Position numbers and translations under genes: made by a program
Shown here: one piece after another, positions 17,730 to 27,742 of the stretch
How the letters are laid out: each line of letters begins with the position of its first letter
How positions within the stretch are numbered: position 1 is the stretch's first letter
NCBI GenBank assembly: GCA_963840785.1
Contig: CAWJAF010000007.1
Span: forward strand, 248,001 to 312,000
DNA: 64,000 bases
Reading direction: 5' to 3'
Origin: JALYOK01 sp963840785
GTDB taxonomy: Bacteria; Pseudomonadota; Gammaproteobacteria; Burkholderiales; JALYOK01
Notes under the pieces: generated by a model
The model's database searches: none
Seen by the model: the letters and a program-made list of their open reading frames with translations, nothing else
Told to the model about the DNA's origin: nothing

Positions 17730-18803
17730 TCACTTGTAGACTGTCGTTACCATTCCGTCGGTGGAAATTTTTCGGATTGCTTTGTTCCCCGGGTCGACGA
17801 CATAAATATTGTCGTTGCGATCCAGTGCCATCGCGTTGATATAAGAAAATAACGCCGCCGTCGCTTTTCCGTCTTTATAACCGACCGCAGCGCCGCCGCA
17901 AATCACTTGTAAGTAGCAGGTCATGTCATTAGCACCGGCCACTAAAGTCACCTCGTTGTTGGCGAGTTTTAAGATTCGAATCGCAGGGCTGTGATTAAAA
18001 ATAATTTCGCCCTTTTTATTCACGACGATCTGACTGGCTTCTGTGAATTCGGCTTTATTGATATCGCCCAATACAAACCGAATGTAATGGGACGCCCCGG
18101 TGCTTTTTATCGGCGCCTTTGCTTTTTTAGGTAAACCGGCAATGGTTTCGAATTTGTTATCGCTCCATTTTCGCAGTTCGTAAACTTGGCCGAAAATGAG
18201 CGCGCCGTCCGCTGTCACGGCGATGTTACTAATATTCTGGAACCATTTGGGCGTCCCTTCTTGCGTTCGCATTGTTTTAACATTGAGCGCGGTGTCGATA
18301 CTTCGAAGTGCGTAACTAAGGTTCGATTTGTAACGCGCCTTGTCTGCCTGGGCGAGGCCCTCGGAGCGGTCAGTTACAAAGAGTTTTCCATCGGGTCCGA
18401 TGGCGATTGTTTCCAGGCTGGAAAATCGAGCCACCGCGCCGACGCCGTCCACAATGTCGTACTTATATTTTGGGTTGCCGACATAGTCACTTACCTGGCC
18501 ATCCGGCGTGAATTTTAGAATCGAGTCACTATGCAAACCAATGCTGTAAATGTTGTCTTGCGCATCGATTGCCATTTTGAAATTTTCTTGCCGGAGCGCA
18601 CGAATTTTTGCCTGGTCACCATCGACAAAAACCGACGCTTCGCCGGCCGGCGTGATCTGGTACGTCTTGAAGCCATCGCCGACGAAGACATTGTCTTTGC
18701 TGTCGACGACGACGGTCGTTGGATGGCTCAGTGTAATTCTCTCGCTTTGCGCGAAGGCCGTTTGTGCAAGCAACAGGCAGGCGATTAGGAATGTTCTTGT
18801 CAT
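17730..18803 (-). CDS. secreted NHL/SMP-30-like beta-propeller protein
   Basis: The 357-residue protein has a signal peptide (MTRTFLIACLLLAQTAFA). Repeated propeller units follow, each with a V-x-D-x-x-D-N-x-(Y/F)-V-x-D core (VVVDSKDNVFVGDG near residue 32, AIDAQDNIYSIG near 79, LDRNDNIYVVDPGNKAIRKI near 335). Such NHL-type propellers bind proteins or ligands, and some act as lactonases. No catalytic set is evident. The frame is intact, and the protein probably acts in the periplasm or outside the cell. Confidence 0.8.
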   Translation of the reverse strand: MTRTFLIACLLLAQTAFAQSERITLSHPTTVVVDSKDNVFVGDGFKTYQITPAGEASVFVDGDQAKIRALRQENFKMAIDAQDNIYSIGLHSDSILKFTPDGQVSDYVGNPKYKYDIVDGVGAVARFSSLETIAIGPDGKLFVTDRSEGLAQADKARYKSNLSYALRSIDTALNVKTMRTQEGTPKWFQNISNIAVTADGALIFGQVYELRKWSDNKFETIAGLPKKAKAPIKSTGASHYIRFVLGDINKAEFTEASQIVVNKKGEIIFNHSPAIRILKLANNEVTLVAGANDMTCYLQVICGGAAVGYKDGKATAALFSYINAMALDRNDNIYVVDPGNKAIRKISTDGMVTTVYK

Positions 18804-18962
18804 TTTTTCTTCAGAACGATGATTAGCGTTCTATAGCGCGAATAATTGCGAATCGTAGCATGGACGGCTCAAACCCCTCTCCCTCGCCATTCGGGCCTAG
18901 ATTGAGTGCCGGGAATGGCGATTGAAAACCTGAATCACTAACGCGTCAAAGCCAAAAACGCT

Positions 18963-19082
18963 ATGATGCTGCACAAACGTGGCCCCATAAAGAAAGGTGT
19001 ACGACCAACAAAGCCACAAATTATCCGCAAAATAATTCACCTCAACGGTGAGTCGATAAACAAAAAGCTAAGAAAGCGCTGA
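18963..19082 (+). CDS. possible 39-residue highly basic small protein
   Basis: A short frame opens at ATG 18963 (a second ATG follows at once) and ends with TGA at 19080-19082, directly abutting the ATG of the TPR gene at 19083. The peptide is rich in Lys and Arg (for example RGPIKKGVRPTKP and the tail INKKLRKR). The tight coupling suggests either a translated leader for the TPR gene or a tiny cationic protein. No clear Shine-Dalgarno precedes it, so it may be a chance frame. Confidence 0.3.
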   Translation: MMLHKRGPIKKGVRPTKPQIIRKIIHLNGESINKKLRKR

Positions 19083-21155
19083 ATGATGAAAATTACCCTC
19101 TTGATTCTATGTTTGCTGGTCACGCAGATTTCCATTGCCCAAACCCCAAAAAAGCAAAGCGACAAACCGCCGACAAAAGCCGAAATGCAAAAAATGATGA
19201 AAGAAATGCAAAAGCAAATGGACGAGATGAGTCCGGAGGACAAAAAGCAGATGGAAGAAATGGGCATCAAGATTCCAACCTTCGATCCAAACGCCTTAGA
19301 AAACGTCACCGATGCCGACCTCGCGAAAGGATTTGAAGACGCGAATCGCATCGTCCCGAAAAAAGATACCGCAAGAATTGCTGCGATTTCAAAAGAAAAA
19401 TTAACCGACGGCAACAGCGGTGCCTATCTGCAAAAAGTCCACGCCGCCGTCGTGAAAAAACTCGACGCAAAAACCAAAACCGAAGCAGGAAAATTATTTC
19501 CCCAGATCAACAAGAAATCGCCCGGTGGCGGCGAAGCCGCCAATGCGGCGGTGGGCTTGTGGCTTAATGGAAACTACGAAATGGCGTTGTACTTGATGGG
19601 CAAAGCCTGTTTAGGCATACCGAACAATGTCGATTGCCTCAACAATTACGCAGCGTTTTTGACCATGGCCGGTGGCGCGGAACTGGCGATGCCGATCCTG
19701 GAAAAACTAAAGAAGGCGTTCCCCAATAACACCACGGTATTAAACAATATCGGTCAAGCCTGGTTTGCGCTCGGCGATATGGATCAGGCCGACGAATACT
19801 TGGGCCGCTGCTTAAAAATTTCCCCTAATGATTCGCAAGCGAACTTAGCAAAATCGCTGATTGAAGAAAGTAAAGAGAACATACCCGGCGCTGTTGAGGC
19901 ACTGAAAAAATCCATCAAACAAAATTACAGCCTGGAAAAGGAACAAAAGCTCGATCGACTAGGTTACAAGCTCAAATCAGATGACATTACTTGGAACGTA
20001 AAAAAGAAAGATGACGGCCTAGGCATGGGCAGATTTACTGCGCCGCCGCGCCCGAAAAATGTCCAAGAAAGCGCGCTACTCGAGCCGGAATGGGAGGAGT
20101 TCGTCAAAACAATTGATGCCGAAACAACCAAATTAAGACAGTCGGCATTTGCACAGAAACCCATCGTTGAACAGGAAATGAAGGATCTGCAAAAGGCCAT
20201 GATCCAAAGCGCGCAAAGCGGCAAGCGCGTCCGCGTTATCGGCATGCTGTCGAACAAAGCGCGGATCAAATGGGGTTATCTTTTAGAGGAAGGCGAGAGA
20301 AGGCGTCAAACGTTGTACGCAGAATTTAGCAAAGCGTCGCAGCAGGTAAGCCTATGGAAAGACGAATTGGAGAAGAAGGAAAAAGCGATCGACAAGATAT
20401 ACGATCCGCAAATTGGCGAGGGGCTCGCCAATCCTTTAAAAGAATTTTGCGAAGCCATCAACAAGGTTCGCAACGATTTCTTGGAAAAAAGTAACGGATT
20501 ATTGCAAGGCCCTTACGAAAATATCATCAAGCACGAACGCAATTACCTCAATGATCAGTTGAACTACTATCTTTATCAGACGCCTGACAAACAATTCGAG
20601 CAGCTCAAAACGGAAGCGAAAGCCGATTGGCTTAGCCTTTTGAAAGGCGGACAAGTCCAATTTCAGGGCTTTGGGCCCTTTTGCGGAGAGGAAAAATCCA
20701 AAGACGTGAAAAAAGCCAAACTCGCCAATTGGGAGGACTTTAACTGCCCGTCAAAAACCAGCATGAGCGTGATGTGTATTGGAACAATGACGTTTACCTG
20801 TTCGAAAGACACGCTCGAAATGTCGCCATGCGAATTGCCGGTCAGCCTAACTTACGAAAAAAGTAATTTGACCACCCATTCAAATCTCGAATTTTTCGTC
20901 GGCAAAGATGTGGGCACGGGTACCGAACTCGGGCCCGTAGCGATCGACGTAAAGGCCGAAGGAAAGATAGGCGGCTCGATTGAAATTGACAAGACTGGCA
21001 TCACTGATATCGCGGTCATCGCGAAAGGGGCTGTCAATGTCGAAGCGTCCAATGAAGCGAGTCATCTCAAAATAGGCGGAAGCGTGGCGGAAGGCTCCGT
21101 TCGCTATGGCATGAAAAGTGGTCCGATGGGCGATCTTCTAATCTTGGGGCGCTAA
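19083..21155 (+). CDS. secreted TPR-containing protein with cysteine-rich C-terminal domain
   Basis: The frame is intact at 690 residues. A signal peptide ends near residue 20 (ISIAQ), followed by a Met/Lys/Glu-rich helix (KAEMQKMMKEMQKQMDEM, about 30-50). Residues about 150-270 form TPR repeats (GNYEMALYLMGKACL, VLNNIGQAWFALGDMDQADEYLGRCL), then a long helical region to about 530. A C-terminal part carries cysteines (GPFCGE, FNCPS, VMCIG, FTCSK, SPCEL) and a beta-rich Gly tail. The base composition is visibly richer in A and T than the neighbours. The sequence style resembles exported proteins of Bacteroidota, suggesting transfer (inference). No enzymatic motif was seen. Confidence 0.85.
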   Translation: MMKITLLILCLLVTQISIAQTPKKQSDKPPTKAEMQKMMKEMQKQMDEMSPEDKKQMEEMGIKIPTFDPNALENVTDADLAKGFEDANRIVPKKDTARIAAISKEKLTDGNSGAYLQKVHAAVVKKLDAKTKTEAGKLFPQINKKSPGGGEAANAAVGLWLNGNYEMALYLMGKACLGIPNNVDCLNNYAAFLTMAGGAELAMPILEKLKKAFPNNTTVLNNIGQAWFALGDMDQADEYLGRCLKISPNDSQANLAKSLIEESKENIPGAVEALKKSIKQNYSLEKEQKLDRLGYKLKSDDITWNVKKKDDGLGMGRFTAPPRPKNVQESALLEPEWEEFVKTIDAETTKLRQSAFAQKPIVEQEMKDLQKAMIQSAQSGKRVRVIGMLSNKARIKWGYLLEEGERRRQTLYAEFSKASQQVSLWKDELEKKEKAIDKIYDPQIGEGLANPLKEFCEAINKVRNDFLEKSNGLLQGPYENIIKHERNYLNDQLNYYLYQTPDKQFEQLKTEAKADWLSLLKGGQVQFQGFGPFCGEEKSKDVKKAKLANWEDFNCPSKTSMSVMCIGTMTFTCSKDTLEMSPCELPVSLTYEKSNLTTHSNLEFFVGKDVGTGTELGPVAIDVKAEGKIGGSIEIDKTGITDIAVIAKGAVNVEASNEASHLKIGGSVAEGSVRYGMKSGPMGDLLILGR

Positions 21156-21169
21156 CGGCAGATTAAATA

Positions 21170-21190
21170 CGGGCACCTTGTAGATGCCCG
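21170..21190 (+). terminator. weak hairpin after the TPR gene
   Basis: A 6-bp stem (CGGGCA at 21170-21175 with TGCCCG at 21185-21190) lies 15 bases after the TPR stop codon. There is no T-run after it, so termination is possible but unproven. Confidence 0.3.
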
Positions 21191-21316
21191 TGGATGGTGG
21201 ATTTACAGGCATGCCACGCCAAGAGGCAATGGCGGTGCGGCTGCTGGCAATGGGTGTTTTAAATCTCTCAACGCCGTGGGACGCGCTGATTTATTCCAAT
21301 TTCACTCCCATGACGC

Positions 21317-22223
21317 TCAGCGCACATTCCACCATTCGCCTTGGAAAAATTCCTGCAAGTACGCGATCAGCGTCGAAACTTTCGGCGACACTTGTTTTGG
21401 CGATGGATATACAGCGTGGATTTCTTGCGCCGGCAAAGTGAAATGACTTAGTATCGGCGTGACTTTTCCATCCTTCAGCGAGCTCGCTGCGACATAATTT
21501 GGCAACGCCGCGACGCCCATGTCCCCGCGCGCAGCGGCGAGTACGGTAGATAAATTGTTCGAGCGTAAATTGCCTTTAACCGTGACGGTAAAGCGTCTAC
21601 TGGCGGGCTGACAAAATGCAGCCGGTCGTCGCTGTGCACGGTGCTGTACAGCAGCACATTATGTTTATTCAAATCGCCCGGCGACTTTCGGGGTGCCATG
21701 TTTTTTTAGATATTTGGGCGAAGCGACCACGATCCATGGATTGCTGCCGAGATAGCGCGCGCCGAGGGATGAGTCGGCCAGTTGGCCCATGCGAATCGAG
21801 ACGTCGATACCCTGCGCGACTAAGTCGACATAGGTGTCTACGAAGCCGAGATCGATTTGCAGTTGGGGATGGCGGCGCATAAAATCCAGAATCAATGGGG
21901 TGATGACGCGTCGCCCAAACGCGACCGACGTGCCGACGCGTAAGCGGCCGCTAATTTCCCTTTGGCGAAGATTGACAAGTTGGTCGGCTTCTTCGAATTG
22001 CTCGAGTATCGCTTTGCATTTTTCGTAGTAGGCCGCGCCGATTTCGGTCAGACTCAAACCACGCGTATTGCGATTAAGCAATCGTGCGCCTAGATTTTTC
22101 TCCAGCGCAGCGACATGTTTGGTCACGGTCGGTTGCGTGAGTTGCACGTCGCTGCGCGGCTTTGGAAAAACTGCCGGTTTCGACGGCGCGGACAAAAAGT
22201 TGTATGGCAGTGATTCGGTCCAT
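21317..22223 (-). CDS. LysR-family transcriptional regulator, frameshifted
   Basis: The ATG at 22223 starts a typical LysR protein (MDRITAIQLFVRAVETGSFSKAA). One frame break falls near 22165, inside the winged helix, and the domain then continues with LTQPTVTKHVAALEKNLGARLLNR. The effector-binding domain follows (GRLRVGTSVAFGRRVITPLILDFMRRHP, DVSIRMG). Breaks near 21670 and 21530 lead to a last fragment ending EFFQGEWWNV at 21317. The total of about 300 residues is normal. It is divergent from glyoxylate carboligase 191 bases away, with a palindrome between them, so it probably controls gcl and itself. Confidence 0.85.
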
Positions 22224-22311
22224 TTGGTTACCTGATTAATTCTCCTTCCTCGAAGGGAGGGAACATATAGGAATTTCACGAGAGCATATTACTCACTGAC
22301 GCAATCTGTCC

Positions 22312-22326
22312 ATTCCAAATTGGAAT
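22312..22326. promoter_or_regulatory. palindrome with LysR T-N11-A pattern between lysR and gcl
   Basis: ATTCCAA-A-TTGGAAT is a perfect 7-bp inverted repeat with a one-base centre. It contains the T-N11-A core of LysR-family binding sites. It lies in the 191-base divergent interval, 89 bases upstream of the gcl start and 89 bases upstream of the lysR start. Confidence 0.65.
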
Positions 22327-22414
22327 AGGTGTTATCAAATCCATCGGATTCTCTGCGGGTCACAAAATCTCTAAAGTGACGCGTCAATCGACATACTTAT
22401 GCAAAGGAATCGAC

Positions 22415-24192
<1,778 letters not shown>

Positions 24193-24321
24193 TCAAGGCT
24201 TCCCGGAACCACGGGGGAGAAGGGCGCGCTGTGGTTATCGCGGTGAGCAGTATCGGCCGCGGCGAGACAGGCCGCGCGAAGAAATGTAGCACGGCCGTCA
24301 CCTTCCTGTCAATTTCTTCAG

Positions 24322-25266
24322 TCAATCGCTAATACGAAAAAGAACTAGTTGATCCGAACGCGAATGCAGCGCAAAAAATGCCAGCATCATTTCATTGGCG
24401 TCCGGGCCGCGCGATCGTTGTAGGGATAACGCGCATCGCCACCGCTCCACGCGTGCGCTAGGCCTTGGACGCTCACTTACCGAAGTACGGTCGGCTCGGA
24501 ATCGCCGATATCGAGTTGGCGATAGCCATAACGATTGGCGCTTCAAACGTTTGGGATTGTCAACGAGCGCTGCTGCGCCTGTGCCGAAACGATGCAGTCG
24601 GAAAATTGCGCGACGATTTGCTCGGCATTGAGTGGATCGACAGTGCGATCTTGATCGCCATGAATGACAAAGATCGGCGTGGCGTGAGTATTCCCGCCGA
24701 AAGTTCGAACGCCGCTGCGCGCCACTTGAAGCGGATCGCGATCGAGCCGTGACGCATCACATTGGGCGCGACAGAGGCCGAGCTCGCCGCCTGAAACATC
24801 AACCCGGAATGTACGGCACCGGCGGCAAACAAATCCGCATAGCAACTCGCGAGCACGTTGGTAAGCGCACCGCCAGCCGATATGCCCGCGACGTAGACCC
24901 GGCGAGCGTCGATATATGTGTTTCGAGATCACCGTGCGCACCATGCCGGCGACAATGGCGGCCTCGCCCTGGCCGTGATTGCTGGATGGATCGAACCAAT
25001 TCCAGCATCGAAAAGCATTGGCCAAACGCCTCTGCTCCGGATACAGCACTGAAAATCGCTGTCTGATCGGCGAGATGATTGATGCGCGTTCCCGCCGCAA
25101 ACGACGGCACATCTTGCTTGCAGCCATGCAACATCACCAGCAACGGCAGACGTTCGACCTCACGGTAACCGCTCGGAAAATACAAGTGATATGAGCGTTC
25201 GGGCAGCGAACAAAAGGTGCAAAGCTGAGTGCGCCGCTTGATTCGCGATGCGTGCCGCTGATCCAT
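24322..25266 (-). CDS. PHB-depolymerase-family esterase, frameshifted
   Basis: The alpha/beta hydrolase begins with SYHLYFPSGY and LPLLVMLHGCKQD (oxyanion strand). It carries the lipase box GISAGG near 24880, with VYVAG before it, then the acid residue in VIHGDQDRTVDP near 24650 and a His-containing AHAWSGGDARYPY near 24440. This order matches short-chain polyhydroxyalkanoate depolymerases and feruloyl-esterase-like LpqC proteins. Frame breaks lie near 24980, 24900, 24700, 24540 and 24400. The ATG at 25266 is the only plausible start in this frame, but homologous-looking sequence (WFRRIPLLRNRLAPRG) extends upstream to about 25350, so the true start may be there behind another break. No signal peptide is visible, so intracellular polymer turnover is possible. 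Confidence 0.75.
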
Positions 25267-25418
25267 ACGGCCTCGCGGCGCGAGCCGATTGCGCAGTAAC
25301 GGAATGCGGCGAAACCAACGCGCAACTATTGATTTAAGCGCGACGGCGAGTTTCGTGACGCGATGCTTAGTTTATCAACCATCCGGTCACCGTGAGGAGC
25401 GAAACAATTTATCCGCAA

Positions 25419-25462
25419 GTTATTGTGCGATGCAGCATAACAGTTATTGTGCGACGCAACAT
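25419..25462. repeat. 24-bp-period direct repeat upstream of the depolymerase and permease genes
   Basis: Two 20-base copies (25419-25438 and 25443-25462) share the core GTTATTGTGCGA and end GCA-CAT, differing at two positions. They lie in the 280-base divergent gap between the PHB-depolymerase-like gene and the ABC permease. They are TGC/GCA-rich, like sites bound by PhaR-type regulators of polyhydroxybutyrate genes. That identification is inference. Confidence 0.55.
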
Positions 25463-25544
25463 TTCGTTTAATGCCGCCGCGCAACGTACAATGCGCATTG
25501 AGGCTATTAAAAATGCATTGAATGAAATCGCGATAATGCAGTGA

Positions 25545-26355
25545 ATGCAAAATGCAAATCCCCGCACCAATACTGCCTCCCAGGCCAATATTAAGCTGCG
25601 AGCCGCACAGACTGGACTTCTAGCAGTTTTGTTCTTACTTTGGTACGGACTGACGGAAAGCGAAGTTTTGCCGTCGTTTTTTTTCGGCAAACCGCTCGAA
25701 GTCTTGTCGCGAATTTGGGATTGGTTTGCGAGCGGGAAAATTTTTCCGCATCTGGGCGTGACGTTACATGGAAACGCTACTTGCGTTCATCATCGGGACG
25801 TTACTCGGACTGATTGTCGGTCTATGGCTCGCGCTCTCGCCGATGGCGGCGCGTTTGCTTGATCCCTATCTTGAAAGCGTTTAACGCCATGCCGCGCATT
25901 ATTCTCGCGCCGATTTTTGCGATGTGGTTCGGTTTGGGCATTAGCGTCAAAGGTCGTTGCTCGGCGTAACGATCGTTTTTTTCGTCGTGTTCTTCGCCGT
26001 TTATCACGGCGTTAAAGATGTCAGCCAAGTCGTCCTCAACAACGCCCGCATGCTCGGCGCGAGCAAACGCGATTTGCTCTGGCATGTGTATTTACCGAGC
26101 GCGACGGCTTGGGTCTTTTCCAGCTTGCATACTGCGGTGGGAATGGCGTTCGTCGGCGCGGTGGTCGGCGAATATTTCGGCTCGTCGCGCGGCGTCGGCT
26201 ATTTGATTTTGCAGGCGGAAGGCTCGTTCGACATCAATACCGTATTCGCCGGCGTGCTGGTGTTGACGATATTCGCGTTGCTGTTGGATAAGCTCGTCAC
26301 CGTTGCGGAAAAGCGCTTGCTGGTTTGGCGCCCCGGACCGGCGATGAACGAATAA
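25545..26355 (+). CDS. ABC transporter permease, NitT/TauT (SsuC/TauC) type, frameshifted
   Basis: The corrected protein has about 270 residues: an N-terminal helix (TGLLAVLFLLWYGL), then LPSFFFGKPLEVLSRIWDW, then membrane segments (LLAFIIGTLLGLIVGLWLAL) and the family loop PRIILAPIFAMWFGLG. It ends with the EAA-type coupling motif ARMLGASKRDLLWHVYLPSATAWV and VGAVVGEYFGSSRGVGYLI. Breaks fall near 25775, 25865 and 25955. Such permeases import sulfonates, nitrate, cyanate or pyrimidine precursors with a dedicated ATPase and binding protein. Neither partner is next to it here, which is unusual. Confidence 0.85.
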
Positions 26356-26358
26356 AAA

Positions 26359-27245
26359 TCAAGCGACGGCGAGTTGTCGTGCTCGCTCCAATAATCGTTT
26401 TGCGTTGAGATAGGTCGGCGGTTCGATCCATAACCCCGCCACCAGCGCGCGATCTTTGCCTTCAGCTCGCGCTTGTTCGAATGCTTGCACCGTCTCGCGC
26501 GCATGCGCCAATTCTGCCTCGCTCGGCGTGAACACGTTGTGGATTATGGCAACATGATCGGGCAACACCACGCTCTTGCTGCGATAGCCGAGTTTTCGCG
26601 AGCGGCGCGCTTCGCGCTCGCAAGCTGCGGCGTCGGCAAAGGTGAAAGGCGCGTCGATCGGCTCAATGCCGAGCGCGCGGCATTCCAGCAAAAAACGTCC
26701 GCGCGCGTAGGCGAGTTCTTCGGCGTCCACGCTGCGCTCCGCCATCAAGATCCGCGGCCAAATCTTCCGTTCCGAGCAGCGCGCTTTTCACTCGCGTGCT
26801 CGCTTGCGCGATTTCCTTCAGATTCATCACGCCCGCAGCGGTTTCTGCATTGGGAACGATTTCAATCGCGCCGAGCGGCAAGCGATGTTGCACCTCCAAG
26901 CGATCGAGTTCCCGCGCCAGCGCGGCGACCTGCGCTCCGCTCGCGCACTTGGGCAAGTACACCACTTGCGGCTGCGACGCCGATCACCGCAGGAAGGTCT
27001 TCACGACCAATGCTCTCAAGCATGTTGATCCGAACGGCTGCAACAATACCGTGGCGCTTCGCCTCAGCGAACAGCGCGGTGGAACATTGCCGCGCAGCCT
27101 GGCGTAATTGCGTCGGCGTGCCGTCCTCCAAGTCTTGAATCAGCATGTCGGGCCGCGCCCGCAATGCTTGCGCATGAATGTCGGCATCGGCGCCGGCGAC
27201 GAACAGAGTCGAGCGTCTTAAATCAGCAGAGCGCATGGAAGTCAT
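26359..27245 (-). CDS. CitE-like CoA-ester lyase (HpcH/HpaI aldolase family), frameshifted
   Basis: The start at 27245 (MTSMRSADLRRSTLFVAGADADIHAQAL) is typical of CitE-like lyases. Following parts are DMLIQDLEDGTP (metal and substrate site), VAAVRIN, VYLPKCASGAQV, GAIEIVPNAETAAGVMNL and the C-terminal GYRSKSVVLPDHVAIIHNVFTPS. Frame breaks occur near 26965 and 26755. The family cleaves or forms beta-hydroxyacyl-CoAs such as malyl-CoA, citramalyl-CoA or beta-methylmalyl-CoA, often with glyoxylate. The nearby gcl makes a glyoxylate connection plausible, though the genes are not in one operon. It converges with the ABC permease. Confidence 0.85.
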
Positions 27246-27742
27246 GAGTCGGAATAATCGATTGGTAGGTGACTGACGCAATGTATGCTTTGGCAAATTC
27301 CGCGTCAATCGCGACTAAATTTTACTAGCGCGGCTGCGCGCTCAGCGGTGAAAGAGTCTCCACGTCGGCGCGATGACAGGAAAAAAATACTGATGCCGAT
27401 TCAGAAATAGAAAATATTTCTCTATTACCGATGGCTCAGCAGAAAATACAGAACCCTTTTCTCTATCCCACGCTCTAACATACCATTCATGTGATTGTGT
27501 GGCCCGCCCGGCCAATCACACAATTAGCGCCGGCGGCTTACCCGCTGTCGGTGTCCGTATCGGTCCGTCGCCTCACGAGGGCGGCGGGGCCGAGTGGCGC
27601 ACTTCCAAAAGTAGATGAAATGCAAACAGGCACGCCAACCGGCACAATCGGAAACTTAAACGCCGCGCCAATTTGTGGCACGGCGTCGCAGTCATTTACA
27701 GTTAAGCGCGTCAGCAATCGCCGGCGAGGTGACTAGCTACTA
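27246..27742. other. intergenic, no supported gene
   Basis: About 500 bases between the CitE-like gene and the PhoX-like gene. An 81-codon plus-strand frame at 27491-27736 has no ribosome binding site or recognisable product. An imperfect inverted repeat around 27491-27525 (ATTGTGTGG and CCAATCACACAAT) may be a minor hairpin. Confidence 0.5.

Noticed and set aside
27491..27736. 81-codon plus-strand frame
   Set aside because: Low-complexity Pro/Arg-rich product without a start signal; more likely non-coding.
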